From: Bradyrhizobium centrolobii
GTDB taxonomy: Bacteria > Pseudomonadota > Alphaproteobacteria > Rhizobiales > Xanthobacteraceae
Length of the DNA stretch: 64,000 bases
Direction: 5' to 3'
NCBI RefSeq assembly: GCF_001641635.1
Contig: NZ_LUUB01000054.1
Coordinates: 316,296-380,295, forward strand
Of this stretch, positions 8,342-16,673 are shown piece by piece; position 1 is the first letter of the stretch; every line of letters starts with the position of its first letter. A program made the translations under genes and the position numbers. Below the pieces are notes generated by a model. That model made no database searches, had not been told where the DNA came from, and was given only the letters and a program-made list of their open reading frames with translations.

Positions 8342-8407
8342 GTAGTGAATGGTACATAAGTATCTTGCGCTGCGGCGTCCAGCTCCACATCTGTAGTGAA
8401 CACTACA
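8342..8407. promoter_or_regulatory. Two TetR-type operator copies
   Basis: TGTAGTGAACACTACA (8392-8407) has perfect seven-base arms around AA. A weaker copy, CGTAGTGAATGGTACA (8342-8357), matches it at 12 of 16 positions, 50 bases upstream. The first lies 16 bases before the adaptor start codon, where a bound repressor would block transcription of the pump genes. Assignment to the adjacent TetR protein is by position. Confidence 0.6.
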
Positions 8408-8423
8408 TATCTGGAGCGCGCAA

Positions 8424-9665
8424 ATGCCCCCCTCCCCGAATACCCGTACCGGTCGTTTCCGACGCCTTCTTGGCGGCGTTGCCATCGTCGGCGCCCTTGC
8501 GGCGGCCGGTTCGATCGCAACCGGCCGCTATTTTCATGCGGCACAGGCGACCTCCGCGGCCGCCGCGGCTGAGCAAGCCGTGTCCGTCACCGTCGCCATG
8601 ATCGAGCCGCGGCAGACCGTGCTGTGGGACGATTTCTCCGGACGGCTTGAAGCAATCAATCGCGTCGAGCTCCGCCCGCGCGTCGCCGGCGCGATCCTTG
8701 CGACCAACTTCACCGAAGGCGCGCTGGTGAAGGCCGGCGACGTCTTGTTCAAGATCGATCCGGCGCCCTACGCGGCCGAGGTCGATAAGGCCGCAGCACA
8801 GCTCGAGGCGGCCAAGGCGCGCGTGGTCTTCACCACCAGCGAGGTCGAGCGCGGCGCGCAGCTCGTCGGCAACGCCGTCGTCACGCGGCGTGATTTTGAC
8901 CAGCGCGAGAACGCCAATCGCGAAGCCATTGCGAACGTGAAGGCGGCCGAAGCGACGCTCCAGACCGCAAAACTCAATCTCGACTACACCGAGGTCCGCG
9001 CGCCGGTCGACGGCCGCGTCGGCAAGATCGAGGTCACCGTCGGCAATCTCGTCGCCGCCGGAACCGCCTCCCCGGTCCTGACCTCGCTGGTCTCGGTCAA
9101 TCCGATCTACGCCTCCTTCGATGCGGACGAAGAGGTCGTGCTGCGCGCGCTCAACTCGATCGCCGATGCCTCCGGCAAGCGCGGCAATCTCGACCAGATC
9201 CCGGTTGAGATGACGACCTCCGGCGGGCTCTCGGCAAAGGGCCACATCCAGCTCATCGACAACCAGGTCAACGGCCAGAGCGGCACCATCCGCGTCCGCG
9301 CGGTGTTCCGCAACGACGATGGCCGCCTCATCCCCGGCCAGTTCGCGCGCGTGCGCATGGGCCAGCCGAAGCAGCAGACGCTGGTCATGATCGACGAGCG
9401 CGCGATCGGCACCGACCAGGACAAGAAGTTCGTGATGGCGGTCGGTGACGACAGCCGCGCGGTCTACCGGCCGATCACGCTCGGCGGCGCGGTCGACGGC
9501 CTTCGCATCGTCACCTCGGGCCTGAAGCCCGGTGAGCGCATTGTCGTCAACGGGCTGCAGCGCGTGCGTCCCGGCGCCCTCCTCAAGACGGAGGTTGCCG
9601 CGATGGGCGCGCGCGGGCCGCAGCAGGCTTCCAACCACAGCAACCAGGACGTCGTGCAGCGCTAG
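8424..9665 (+). CDS. RND efflux periplasmic adaptor subunit (MexE/AcrA-like)
   Basis: A 413-residue membrane fusion protein. It starts with a positively charged segment and one hydrophobic helix (LLGGVAIVGALAAAGSIA), then the barrel-sandwich half motif GRLEAINRVELRPRVAG and GALVKAGDVLFKIDPAPY, an alpha-helical hairpin of about 100 residues, the second lipoyl half DYTEVRAPVDGRVGK, and a beta-barrel region with IPGQFARVRM. It is followed by the RND pump gene, separated by a palindromic repeat. The outer membrane channel is not encoded next to it, so the pair probably uses one made elsewhere. Confidence 0.92.
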   Translation: MPPSPNTRTGRFRRLLGGVAIVGALAAAGSIATGRYFHAAQATSAAAAAEQAVSVTVAMIEPRQTVLWDDFSGRLEAINRVELRPRVAGAILATNFTEGALVKAGDVLFKIDPAPYAAEVDKAAAQLEAAKARVVFTTSEVERGAQLVGNAVVTRRDFDQRENANREAIANVKAAEATLQTAKLNLDYTEVRAPVDGRVGKIEVTVGNLVAAGTASPVLTSLVSVNPIYASFDADEEVVLRALNSIADASGKRGNLDQIPVEMTTSGGLSAKGHIQLIDNQVNGQSGTIRVRAVFRNDDGRLIPGQFARVRMGQPKQQTLVMIDERAIGTDQDKKFVMAVGDDSRAVYRPITLGGAVDGLRIVTSGLKPGERIVVNGLQRVRPGALLKTEVAAMGARGPQQASNHSNQDVVQR

Positions 9666-9668
9666 TTA

Positions 9669-9800
9669 CGTCATTCCACATTGCGCAATTGCGCAATGGG
9701 GGCGCGCGTGGCGCGACCCCGGAATCTCGAAGTTTTAGACTCCGAAGACGCCACTTCTGGATTCCGGGTTCGCGGGCTTCGCCCGCGCCCCGGAATGACG
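9669..9800. repeat. Palindromic intergenic repeat inside the RND operon (family 1)
   Basis: The element starts CGTCATTCC and ends GGAATGACG, with inner arms CCCGGAATCTCGA and GATTCCGGGTTCGCGGG. It holds a perfect 20-base palindrome, CATTGCGCAATTGCGCAATG, at 9679-9698. A second copy with the same ends and GGGTTCGCG arms lies at 48483-48576. Such elements are common between Bradyrhizobium genes. Here it separates the adaptor and pump cistrons, where the strong RNA fold could alter their relative expression. Confidence 0.8.
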
Positions 9801-9831
9801 GGAGAGCTGTCTCTCGCGCAGGGGCAAAGCC

Positions 9832-12800
9832 ATGAATCTCTCGAAATTCTTCATTGATCGTCCGATTTTTGCCGGCGTGCTCTCGGTCCTGATCTTCCTC
9901 GCCGGCCTGATCTCGCTGTTCGCGATGCCGATCTCGGAATATCCGGATGTCGTGCCGCCGTCGGTCGTGGTGCGCGCGACGTATCCCGGCGCCAATCCCA
10001 AGGTGATCGCGGAGACGGTGGCAACGCCGATCGAGGAGCAGATCAACGGCGTCGAGAACATGCTCTACATGTCGAGCCAGGCGACCACCGACGGCGCGAT
10101 GACGCTGACGGTGACGTTCCGGCTCGGCACCGATCCGGACAAGGCGACGCAGCTCGTGCAGAACCGCGTGCAGCAGGCCGAGCCGCGCCTGCCGGCCGTC
10201 GTGCGCCAGCTCGGCATCATCACCAAGAAATCCTCGCCTGACCTCACCATGGTCGTGCACCTCTTGTCGCCGAACAACCGCTACGACATGACGTATTTGC
10301 GCAACTACGCGGTGCTCAACGTCAAGGATCGGCTGGCGCGGATCGACGGCGTCGGCGACGTACAGCTCTACGGCGCCGGCGACTATTCGATGCGGGTCTG
10401 GGTCGATCCGCAGAAGGCCGCCGAGCATGGGCTCACTGCGAGCGACATCGTCAAGGCGATCCAGGCGCAGAACGTCGAGGCCGCCGCCGGCGTGGTCGGC
10501 TCCTCGCCGAGCGTCAAGGGCATCGACCTTCAACTGTCAGTCAACGCCGAAGGGCGCCTCGCCAGCGAGGAGCAGTTCGCCGACATCGTGGTCAAGACCG
10601 GCTCGCATGGCGAGGTCGTGCGGCTGCGCGACGTCGCACGCATCGAGCTCGGGGCCTCCGAATACGGCCTGCGCTCGCTGCTCGACAACAAGCAGGCGGT
10701 GGCGATCCCGATCTTCCAGGCGCCCGGCTCCAACGCGCTCCAGATTTCCGACCACGTTCGCGCCACAATGGCCGAGATCAAGAAGAACATGCCGGAGGGC
10801 GTGACCTACCAGATCGTCTACGACCCCACCCAGTTCGTGCGCTCCTCGATCGAGGCGGTGATCCACACGCTGCTGGAGGCGATCGCGCTGGTGGTTCTGG
10901 TCGTGATCCTGTTCCTGCAGACCTGGCGTGCCTCGATCATTCCGCTGCTGGCTGTTCCCGTGTCGATCGTCGGCACGTTTGCGGTGATGCACGTGTTCGG
11001 CTTCTCCATCAACGCGCTCAGCCTGTTTGGCCTGGTGCTCGCGATCGGCATCGTCGTCGACGACGCCATCGTGGTGGTCGAGAACGTCGAGCGCAACATC
11101 GAGGCCGGGCTGTCGCCGCGCGATGCCACCTACCAGGCGATGCGCGAGGTCTCCGGCCCGATCATCGCGATCGCGCTGGTCCTGATCGCGGTGTTCGTGC
11201 CGCTCGCCTTCATCTCCGGCCTTACCGGACAGTTCTACAAGCAGTTCGCGCTGACGATCGCGATCTCGACCGTGATCTCCGCTGTGAACTCGCTGACGTT
11301 ATCGCCGGCGCTGTCGGCGCTGCTGCTCAAGGGGCATAACGAACCGAAGGACCGGCTGACGCTCATCCTCGAAAAGGGTCTCGGCTGGTTCTTCCGCGGC
11401 TTCAACCGCGCCTTCACCCGCTCCTCGGAGAATTACAGCGGCACCGTCACCAAGGTGATCTTCGGCAAGGCCGCGGTGATGGGCCTTTATGTTCTGCTGG
11501 TCGGCCTGACCGCCCTGCTCTTCCAGCAGGTGCCGAGCGGTTTCGTGCCCGGCCAGGACAAGCAGTACCTCGTCGGTTTCGCGCGCCTGCCCGACGGTGC
11601 CACGCTCGACCGCACCGAAGAGGTGATCCGCAAGATGAGCGACATCGCGCTGACCCAGCCCGGCGTCGGGAGCTCGGTCGCGTTTCCGGGCCTGTCAATC
11701 TCCGGCTTCACCAACTCGTCCAATGCCGGCATCGTGTTCTCGACGCTAAAGCCGTTCGACGAGCGCAAGGATCCTTCGCTCAGCGGTCCCGCGATCGCGG
11801 CCGAGTTGAACAAGAAGTATGCCGGCATCCAGGAAGCCTTCATCGCCATGTTCCCGCCGCCGCCGGTCAACGGTCTCGGCACCATCGGCGGCTTCAAGCT
11901 CCAGATCGAGGACCGCGCCGGTCTCGGCTATGAGGCGCTGAACGATGCGACCAAGGCGTTCATGGCGGCGATGCAGAAGGCGCCGGAGATCGCCGGCGTC
12001 TTCTCGAGCTTCCAGGTCAACGTGCCGCAGCTCTTCGCCGACATCGACCGCACCAAGGCGCTTCAGCTCGGGGTCCCCGTCACGGAGGTGTTCAACACGC
12101 TGCAGATTTATCTCGGCTCCTACTACGTCAACGACTTCAACAAGTTCGGCCGGACTTACTCCGTCTATGTCCAGGCCGACGCGCCGTTCCGCGCGCGTGC
12201 CGACGACATCAGGCAGCTGAAGGTGCGGTCGTCCTCCGGAGACATGGTGCCGCTGTCGGCGCTGCTCAAAGTTCGCCAGAGCGCGGGTCCGGAGCGCGCA
12301 ATCCGCTACAACGGCTTCCTGTCGTCCGACATCAACGCGGCGGCAGCGCCCGGCTATTCCTCCGGCCAGGCGCAGGAAGCAGCGACCCGGATCGCGGCGG
12401 AAGTGCTGCCGCCCGGCTTTGCCTTCGAATGGACCGACCTGACCTATCAGGAGTTCATCGCCGGCAATTCCGGCATCTGGGTGTTCCCGCTGGCGATCCT
12501 GCTGGTGTTCCTGGTGCTGGCGGCGCTCTATGAGAGCCTGACGCTGCCGCTCTCGATCATCATGATCGTGCCGATGGGCCTGCTCGCCGCCATGTTCGGC
12601 GTCTGGATCTCCAAGGGTGATAACAACGTCTTCACCCAGATCGGCCTGATCGTGCTGGTCGGCCTGTCAGCCAAGAACGCGATCCTGATCGTCGAATTCG
12701 CGCGTGAACTCGAATTCGCAGGACGCTCGCCGATCCGCGCCGCCATCGAGGCGAGCCGCTTGCGTCTTCGTCCGATCCTGATGACGTCGATGGCGTTCAT

Positions 12801-13020
12801 CATGGGCGTCTTGCCGCTGGTGCTTTCGACCGGCGCCGGCTCCGAGATGCGACGCGCCATGGGCGTTGCCGTGTTCTCCGGCATGATCGGCGTCACCGTG
12901 TTCGGCCTGTTCCTGACGCCGGTGTTCTACGTACTGCTTCGCACCGTCACCGGCATGAAGCCGCTCGTGCATCACACCAGCGACACCAGCGCGGCGCCGG
13001 TCCAAGGGCTCGGGCACTAG
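9832..13020 (+). CDS. RND multidrug efflux pump, inner membrane subunit (MexF/AcrB-like)
   Basis: A 1062-residue proton antiporter of the HAE1 type, full length. It opens MNLSKFFIDRPIFAGVLSV, the standard first helix, and shows two homologous halves each with one plus five further transmembrane helices around large periplasmic loops. Helix 4 carries the paired aspartates of the proton relay in GIVVDDAIVVVENVER near residue 408, and helix 10 the matching lysine in GLSAKNAILIVEFARE. FPPPPVNGLG and the porter loops fit drug pumps rather than metal pumps. With the adaptor upstream and the TetR repressor it forms an inducible efflux system. Confidence 0.95.
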   Translation: MNLSKFFIDRPIFAGVLSVLIFLAGLISLFAMPISEYPDVVPPSVVVRATYPGANPKVIAETVATPIEEQINGVENMLYMSSQATTDGAMTLTVTFRLGTDPDKATQLVQNRVQQAEPRLPAVVRQLGIITKKSSPDLTMVVHLLSPNNRYDMTYLRNYAVLNVKDRLARIDGVGDVQLYGAGDYSMRVWVDPQKAAEHGLTASDIVKAIQAQNVEAAAGVVGSSPSVKGIDLQLSVNAEGRLASEEQFADIVVKTGSHGEVVRLRDVARIELGASEYGLRSLLDNKQAVAIPIFQAPGSNALQISDHVRATMAEIKKNMPEGVTYQIVYDPTQFVRSSIEAVIHTLLEAIALVVLVVILFLQTWRASIIPLLAVPVSIVGTFAVMHVFGFSINALSLFGLVLAIGIVVDDAIVVVENVERNIEAGLSPRDATYQAMREVSGPIIAIALVLIAVFVPLAFISGLTGQFYKQFALTIAISTVISAVNSLTLSPALSALLLKGHNEPKDRLTLILEKGLGWFFRGFNRAFTRSSENYSGTVTKVIFGKAAVMGLYVLLVGLTALLFQQVPSGFVPGQDKQYLVGFARLPDGATLDRTEEVIRKMSDIALTQPGVGSSVAFPGLSISGFTNSSNAGIVFSTLKPFDERKDPSLSGPAIAAELNKKYAGIQEAFIAMFPPPPVNGLGTIGGFKLQIEDRAGLGYEALNDATKAFMAAMQKAPEIAGVFSSFQVNVPQLFADIDRTKALQLGVPVTEVFNTLQIYLGSYYVNDFNKFGRTYSVYVQADAPFRARADDIRQLKVRSSSGDMVPLSALLKVRQSAGPERAIRYNGFLSSDINAAAAPGYSSGQAQEAATRIAAEVLPPGFAFEWTDLTYQEFIAGNSGIWVFPLAILLVFLVLAALYESLTLPLSIIMIVPMGLLAAMFGVWISKGDNNVFTQIGLIVLVGLSAKNAILIVEFARELEFAGRSPIRAAIEASRLRLRPILMTSMAFIMGVLPLVLSTGAGSEMRRAMGVAVFSGMIGVTVFGLFLTPVFYVLLRTVTGMKPLVHHTSDTSAAPVQGLGH

Positions 13021-13041
13021 AGGCCGCCAGGTTCAACGAAA

Positions 13042-13070
13042 GCCCCGTCGCGGCACGAGCGCGGCGGGGC
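13042..13070. terminator. Hairpin between convergent genes
   Basis: GCCCCG-T-CGCG pairs with CGCG-G-CGGGGC around a 7-base loop. Reading the minus strand it is followed by TTTCGTT, so it best serves as terminator for the minus-strand gene ending at 13095, and may also stop transcription from the RND operon. Confidence 0.55.
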
Positions 13071-13094
13071 GACGGCGATCGCATCGCGGTCGAT

Positions 13095-13589
13095 TTACTT
13101 CCTGTTCTCCTCACAGAACTTCAGCGCGGCCAGCGCTTCGCCGGCGCGGGGGATCTGCATTTCGATGCTGTCGTCGTCATCATCCTCGAAATCGAGCGAG
13201 ATGCGCTTCGCCTTCGACAGCCGGTCCATGATCGACTGATCGAATTCGAAGATGCCGCGCACGGTGGTCTTGTCCATGACCTCCCACTTCGCCTTCTTCA
13301 TGATGGCGGCGTCATCCGTGCTGAAATCCGCCTTCAGTATCTCGCCGACCTTGTCCCATTCCCAGCCGTCGTAGATCATCACGATGACGATGGCCTTGTC
13401 GGAATAAGTGATCACGATCACGTAGTCGCGGTTCTCGTCTTCCTTGTCCTTGTAGCCGCGGCTCGCATTGCAATGCGTATCCTGGGTGCGCTTCTCGATC
13501 GTCCAGTCCCCGACCTTGCTTTGCTGCGCAAGCGCCGGCCCGCCGAAGACACCAGCGAGCAGCCCGGCGGCCAGAAGGAGTCGTTTCAT
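13095..13589 (-). CDS. Secreted hypothetical protein, 164 aa
   Basis: A signal peptide (MKRLLLAAGLLAGVFGGPALA, cleavage before QQSKVGDW) leads a mature domain of about 143 residues. It begins VGDWTIEKRTQD, has a single cysteine pair candidate (THCNAS and KFCEEN at the end) and an acidic run DFEDDDDDS. The opening GDWTIEKR resembles small periplasmic proteins of the invasion-associated locus B type, but the match is too short to name it. The ATG at 13589 with GGAGG upstream is preferred to longer in-frame starts because it opens directly with the signal peptide. Confidence 0.7.
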   Translation of the reverse strand: MKRLLLAAGLLAGVFGGPALAQQSKVGDWTIEKRTQDTHCNASRGYKDKEDENRDYVIVITYSDKAIVIVMIYDGWEWDKVGEILKADFSTDDAAIMKKAKWEVMDKTTVRGIFEFDQSIMDRLSKAKRISLDFEDDDDDSIEMQIPRAGEALAALKFCEENRK

Positions 13590-13687
13590 GTCGGCCTCCA
13601 GCGTGTCCCCCGGGCAAGCTGACCACCTCTGCGGGAGAGCCGCAAGGGCCTGCCGCCAACGCGGCCGATGGTGGCGGGCTGGCGCCC

Positions 13688-14134
13688 TTACCCCCGCCGC
13701 GGCACGATCGCGATCGGGATGAAGGTGTAAACCTCCTCGCCGTTCTGGTTGAACATGGTCCATCTCACCAGCGCGATGCCCTGAGGCTTGGATTTCGACG
13801 GCGTCAGGCTGAGCACCTCGCCTTCGAGGTGCAGGCGGTCATCGGGCCGCACAGGCAGCGTCCAGCGCAGGCCGTCGACGCCGGCGCCGATCAGCGGATG
13901 CGGGCCGAACGGGCGGGCCTGGATCGCGAGGTTCATGGCAATGGCCGCGGTGTGCCATCCTGACGCAGCGAGGCCCTTGAACAGCGTCGCCTTGGCAGCC
14001 TCATGATCCAGGTGCATCGGCTGCGGATCGAACTCGGCTGCAAAGCGCTTGATGTCGGCCTCGGTGACCTGGATTTCAGGGGACTTGAAACGCATTCCGA
14101 CGGTGAGATCGTCAAACCATTCGACCGACGCCAT
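13688..14134 (-). CDS. MaoC-like hot-dog-fold dehydratase
   Basis: A 148-residue protein with the MaoC layout: MRFKSPEIQVTEADIKRFAAEFDPQPMHLD near the start, where Asp and His of the hydratase motif lie, followed by FKGLAASGWHTAAIAMNL and later GVDGLRWTLPVRPDDRL and VRWTMFNQ. Such proteins hydrate enoyl-CoA or act on related thioesters. The ATG at 14134 is preceded by GAGGCGA. The neighbours give no pathway link. Confidence 0.88.
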   Translation of the reverse strand: MASVEWFDDLTVGMRFKSPEIQVTEADIKRFAAEFDPQPMHLDHEAAKATLFKGLAASGWHTAAIAMNLAIQARPFGPHPLIGAGVDGLRWTLPVRPDDRLHLEGEVLSLTPSKSKPQGIALVRWTMFNQNGEEVYTFIPIAIVPRRG

Positions 14135-14328
14135 TATTTCGCCTCGCAAGGTGATGTGCCGCTGGAGCCGGCGCGGCTAAATGGATGGACCAATTGCACG
14201 ATGTAGCGGGCCTGCGGCTGACAAACCAGCCCGCGGTTCCCCACGAAACCCCTTTCCCGAATGCACGAAACACGCCTGAAACAGATGGCCGGTTATGTAG
14301 CCGTCAAAATCATACAGGGACGGCCATC

Positions 14329-14412
14329 ATGAAATTCTTCCTAGACCTGATCCGGGATTATTCGTGCTGCCAACATCTCGTCGCCCTGCCGCACGGGGAG
14401 GACGAGCTATGA
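14329..14412 (+). CDS. Tiny protein, 27 aa, coupled to the next
   Basis: The peptide MKFFLDLIRDYSCCQHLV continues to LPHGEDEL. It has two adjacent cysteines and a mixed charged and hydrophobic character, so it is not a plain membrane helix. AGGGA lies before the ATG. Its TGA overlaps the ATG of the next tiny gene (ATGA), which is good evidence that both are translated. No family is known to me. Confidence 0.5.
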   Translation: MKFFLDLIRDYSCCQHLVALPHGEDEL

Positions 14413-14501
14413 TCGAGCTGATCTCGGCCGTGCTCGCACTCTGCAGCGTCGTCGTGTTTGCGGCGCATGCAGTTGATGCCTATCGCACGACGCACTCCTG
14501 A
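14409..14501 (+). CDS. Tiny membrane peptide, 30 aa, AHAxDAxR family
   Basis: MIELISAVLALCSVVVFAAH leads to AVDAYRTTHS: one transmembrane helix followed by a short charged tail. It overlaps the preceding 27-residue gene by four bases and has GGGGAGG upstream. It closely resembles the 26-residue peptide at 23059-23139 in its second half (AHA-x-DA-x-R). Two copies in one window point to a real family of small inner-membrane proteins. Confidence 0.55.
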   Translation: MIELISAVLALCSVVVFAAHAVDAYRTTHS

Positions 14502-14525
14502 CAGACTTGCTCAAACCGAATTCTC

Positions 14526-14554
14526 TTCACCCCTCCCCGCTGGGGAGAGGTGAA
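14526..14554. repeat. Hairpin related to repeat family 2
   Basis: TTCACCCCTCCCC, GCT, GGGGAGAGGTGAA: arms pair at 12 of 13 positions. The same CACCTCTCCCC and GGGGAGAGGT units build the larger inverted repeat at 28386-28522. It lies between a plus-strand peptide gene and a convergent minus-strand gene, so it may also act as a transcription stop. Confidence 0.65.
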
Positions 14555-14576
14555 TATCGGGGTGTCTCCTCACACC

Positions 14577-14999
14577 CTAAAACGGCCGCCGGTAGAAATG
14601 CTCTGAATGGGTTGCCGGCGGAAACCGGTTGGCGAGCGCCAAGGCCGCTCTTTCGTCGGTCTCGAGCGCGATCTTCTGCGCCAGCATCACGTCGCCCGGC
14701 ACCAGGAAGCCTGACGGGACGAAGCACCATCCCATCGTCGCAATCCCGGCATCGTTGACCTCGTGGACGTTGGCGGCGGTCCCATAGTGAATGCGATACC
14801 GCTTGCCGGTATCGCTGCCGACCACATCGAAATACCGGTACTGCTCGAATTGCGCACGCTGCGCCGGCGACAGCCATTCGGACAGCAGCCGCCGACCGCG
14901 GGCATCCGGCGTGTTCTCGCCGAAGAAGCGCCGGTACAGCTCCCGCAATGCATGCAAGCGCGCTCGCGCCGGCGCGCCGAGCCTGAATACCGAGATCAT
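14577..14999 (-). CDS. Conserved hypothetical protein, 140 aa
   Basis: A soluble basic protein without signal or transmembrane segment. The middle part (YRYFDVVGSDTGKRYRIHYG) followed by NVHEVNDAGIATMGWCFVPSG reads like a compact beta-rich domain seen in many Bradyrhizobium hypothetical proteins. It lies 12 bases after a 73-residue gene on the same strand, so the two are probably co-transcribed. Function unknown. Confidence 0.65.
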   Translation of the reverse strand: MISVFRLGAPARARLHALRELYRRFFGENTPDARGRRLLSEWLSPAQRAQFEQYRYFDVVGSDTGKRYRIHYGTAANVHEVNDAGIATMGWCFVPSGFLVPGDVMLAQKIALETDERAALALANRFPPATHSEHFYRRPF

Positions 15000-15011
15000 G
15001 AGCTGTTCAGA

Positions 15012-15233
15012 TCAGCCGCCGACAAGGCGGGGATAGAACAGCGTTTCCTCCGCGGTCGGATCGAATGACCTGATCCGGGTCACTTCGCCGGGCGCGGTTC
15101 TGACGGCCGCGGTAAAGCCTAACCCGGTCAGCTCCCGGAAGCGTCGTTCGGCCCGTGCCAGCGCTTCGGCATTCTCGGGATCAAACTCGTGGCGCGTATC
15201 GCCGCTATGATCCATTACGATCTGGGTTGCCAT
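15012..15233 (-). CDS. Small hypothetical protein, 73 aa
   Basis: The sequence MATQIVMDHSGDTRHEFDP followed by ENAEALARAERRFRELTGLG and ending ETLFYPRLVGG suggests a small soluble protein with a central amphipathic helix. It is the first gene of a two-gene unit with the 140-residue protein downstream. The N-terminal pattern DHSGDTRHEFD recurs in rhizobial small proteins of unknown role. GAGCTCAAC precedes the ATG, a weak ribosome site. Confidence 0.65.
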   Translation of the reverse strand: MATQIVMDHSGDTRHEFDPENAEALARAERRFRELTGLGFTAAVRTAPGEVTRIRSFDPTAEETLFYPRLVGG

Positions 15234-15348
15234 GTTGAGCTCCTCGTGCCCGGCCCCTGCCCCCGATCAAAGCAAACCTCGTACCATCAGTTCCCGTCAA
15301 GGCGACAACTTTCTCGCCCTCGGCCGGGGCACTTCTCCGTGAAGCGCC

Positions 15349-16167
15349 TCAACGCGCCGCAGCCGTCCCGCCTCCCTCGTCGATCTGCCGCCCCATCAGC
15401 GCGATCGCCTTCTGGTAAACGCCTGCGGCATTCCACGCCTCGATCGCGGCGAAATTCGGCTCGCCAGGCTGGTAGCCGGCGCCGGCGCGCCAGCCATGGG
15501 CCTTGAGGAAATTCGCGGTCGAGTTCAGCGCGTTGGCCGCGACGTCGAGATTGCCAGTGCCATAGGCCAGGATGTTCTTGGGCATGAACTGGGTTTGGCC
15601 GACCTCGCCATGCATGGAGCCGCGGGTTGATCCCGACAGCGCGCCGCGGTCGATCAGCTTCAGCGCCGCGTAGAGCTGGTCGGTGAAGAATTCGGGACGG
15701 CGGCAATCATAGGCCAGTGTCGCGATCGACGACAGCATGTTCTGGTTGCCGCGCTGGCTGCCGAATCCGGTCTCCATGCCCCAGATCGCGATCAGCGGCC
15801 CCGGCGGGACGCCGTAGCGCTGCTGGATCGAGGCGAACAGCGCGGCCTGCGACTGCTTCAGCGACCGGCCGCGCGCCACGATGGTGGTGGCGCCGCGCTT
15901 GGCAAGAAACTGGTTAAGCGACAGCGAAAAGCTGCGCTGGCCACGGTCCGCCGCAATGGTGCCGCTGGCGTAGTTGGCCTGCATCAGCGCAGAGATGGCG
16001 GTGGGCCCGATGCCCTTGCCGCGGGCCTCCTCGCTGAATTCGCGCTTCCAGGCCTCGAAGCCGCCAGGCCCGTTGCCGCATTGCGCGGCCTCGGCCGCGG
16101 ACATCAGACAGAGGAACAGCGCGGTAGCGCCGATCATCGCCGTCGCAACTGTCCTGCCCTTGGTCAT
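15349..16167 (-). CDS. Lytic murein transglycosylase, MltB/SLT2 type
   Basis: A 272-residue exported enzyme that cleaves peptidoglycan glycan strands with 1,6-anhydro ring formation. A signal peptide (IGATALFLCLMSAAEA) is followed by FEAWKREFSEEARGKGIGP, the usual start of the SLT2 domain. The catalytic glutamate lies in AIWGMETGFGSQRGNQ near residue 131, and GEVGQTQFMPKNILAYG is the conserved substrate groove. There is no lipobox cysteine at the cleavage site and no C-terminal peptidoglycan-binding domain, so it is probably a soluble periplasmic form. Confidence 0.92.
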   Translation of the reverse strand: MTKGRTVATAMIGATALFLCLMSAAEAAQCGNGPGGFEAWKREFSEEARGKGIGPTAISALMQANYASGTIAADRGQRSFSLSLNQFLAKRGATTIVARGRSLKQSQAALFASIQQRYGVPPGPLIAIWGMETGFGSQRGNQNMLSSIATLAYDCRRPEFFTDQLYAALKLIDRGALSGSTRGSMHGEVGQTQFMPKNILAYGTGNLDVAANALNSTANFLKAHGWRAGAGYQPGEPNFAAIEAWNAAGVYQKAIALMGRQIDEGGGTAAAR

Positions 16168-16293
16168 TCCGCATTCCTCTTCCCTGGATGCGCGACCGGC
16201 TCGCGCGGGGGCATGATCCTACGTCGATGGCCGTCGCTCAAGCCCCAGCGGGCGCAATCGGTGCCGGCAAAGCTCTTGACACCCGGCAATCTC

Positions 16294-16673
16294 CTAATTT
16301 CCGCCGTCGTCGTGACCAAGCAGGAAATCCACCATGATGCTCTGGTGCTGCTGGTACATGTCGGCACCGGTCGCGGTGACGCAGCCGAGCTTACGGGCTT
16401 CCGCAATGAAGGGCGAGACTTCTGGCTTGGTGATGACGCAGCCGCAATAGGCCGACGGCGCAAGCCGCGTGGCGTCGACCGGCAGCGGGTCGCCACCGAG
16501 AGGAAGTCTGCGAGGTCGTGAGGCGTGACCTGAACGGGAACGAGGACGCCGTCATGGCCGCGCGCAGCGAAGGCGGCCGTCATGCCGGCAGGCGAACGCA
16601 CCTGGGCGATGGGGTCGCCGACGATGACATAGAGCCGCGTTGCGCCGCTGAGTGTCGAGATCATCTGGTTCAA
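16294..16673 (-). pseudogene. aroE-like: Shikimate dehydrogenase remnant, internally deleted
   Basis: The first 55 residues (LYVIVGDPIAQVRSPAGM then HDLADFL) are the substrate domain of shikimate dehydrogenase with the shikimate-binding serine region. The frame then turns to noise. In another frame the C-terminus of the same family follows: GDPLPVDATRLAP, CVITKPEVSPFIAEARKLG and TGADMYQQHQSIMVDFLLG to a TAG at 16294. About 150 central residues, including the NADP-binding fold, are missing, and the junction is out of frame. The gene starts at the stop codon of the monooxygenase upstream, so it was once part of that operon. Confidence 0.8.
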
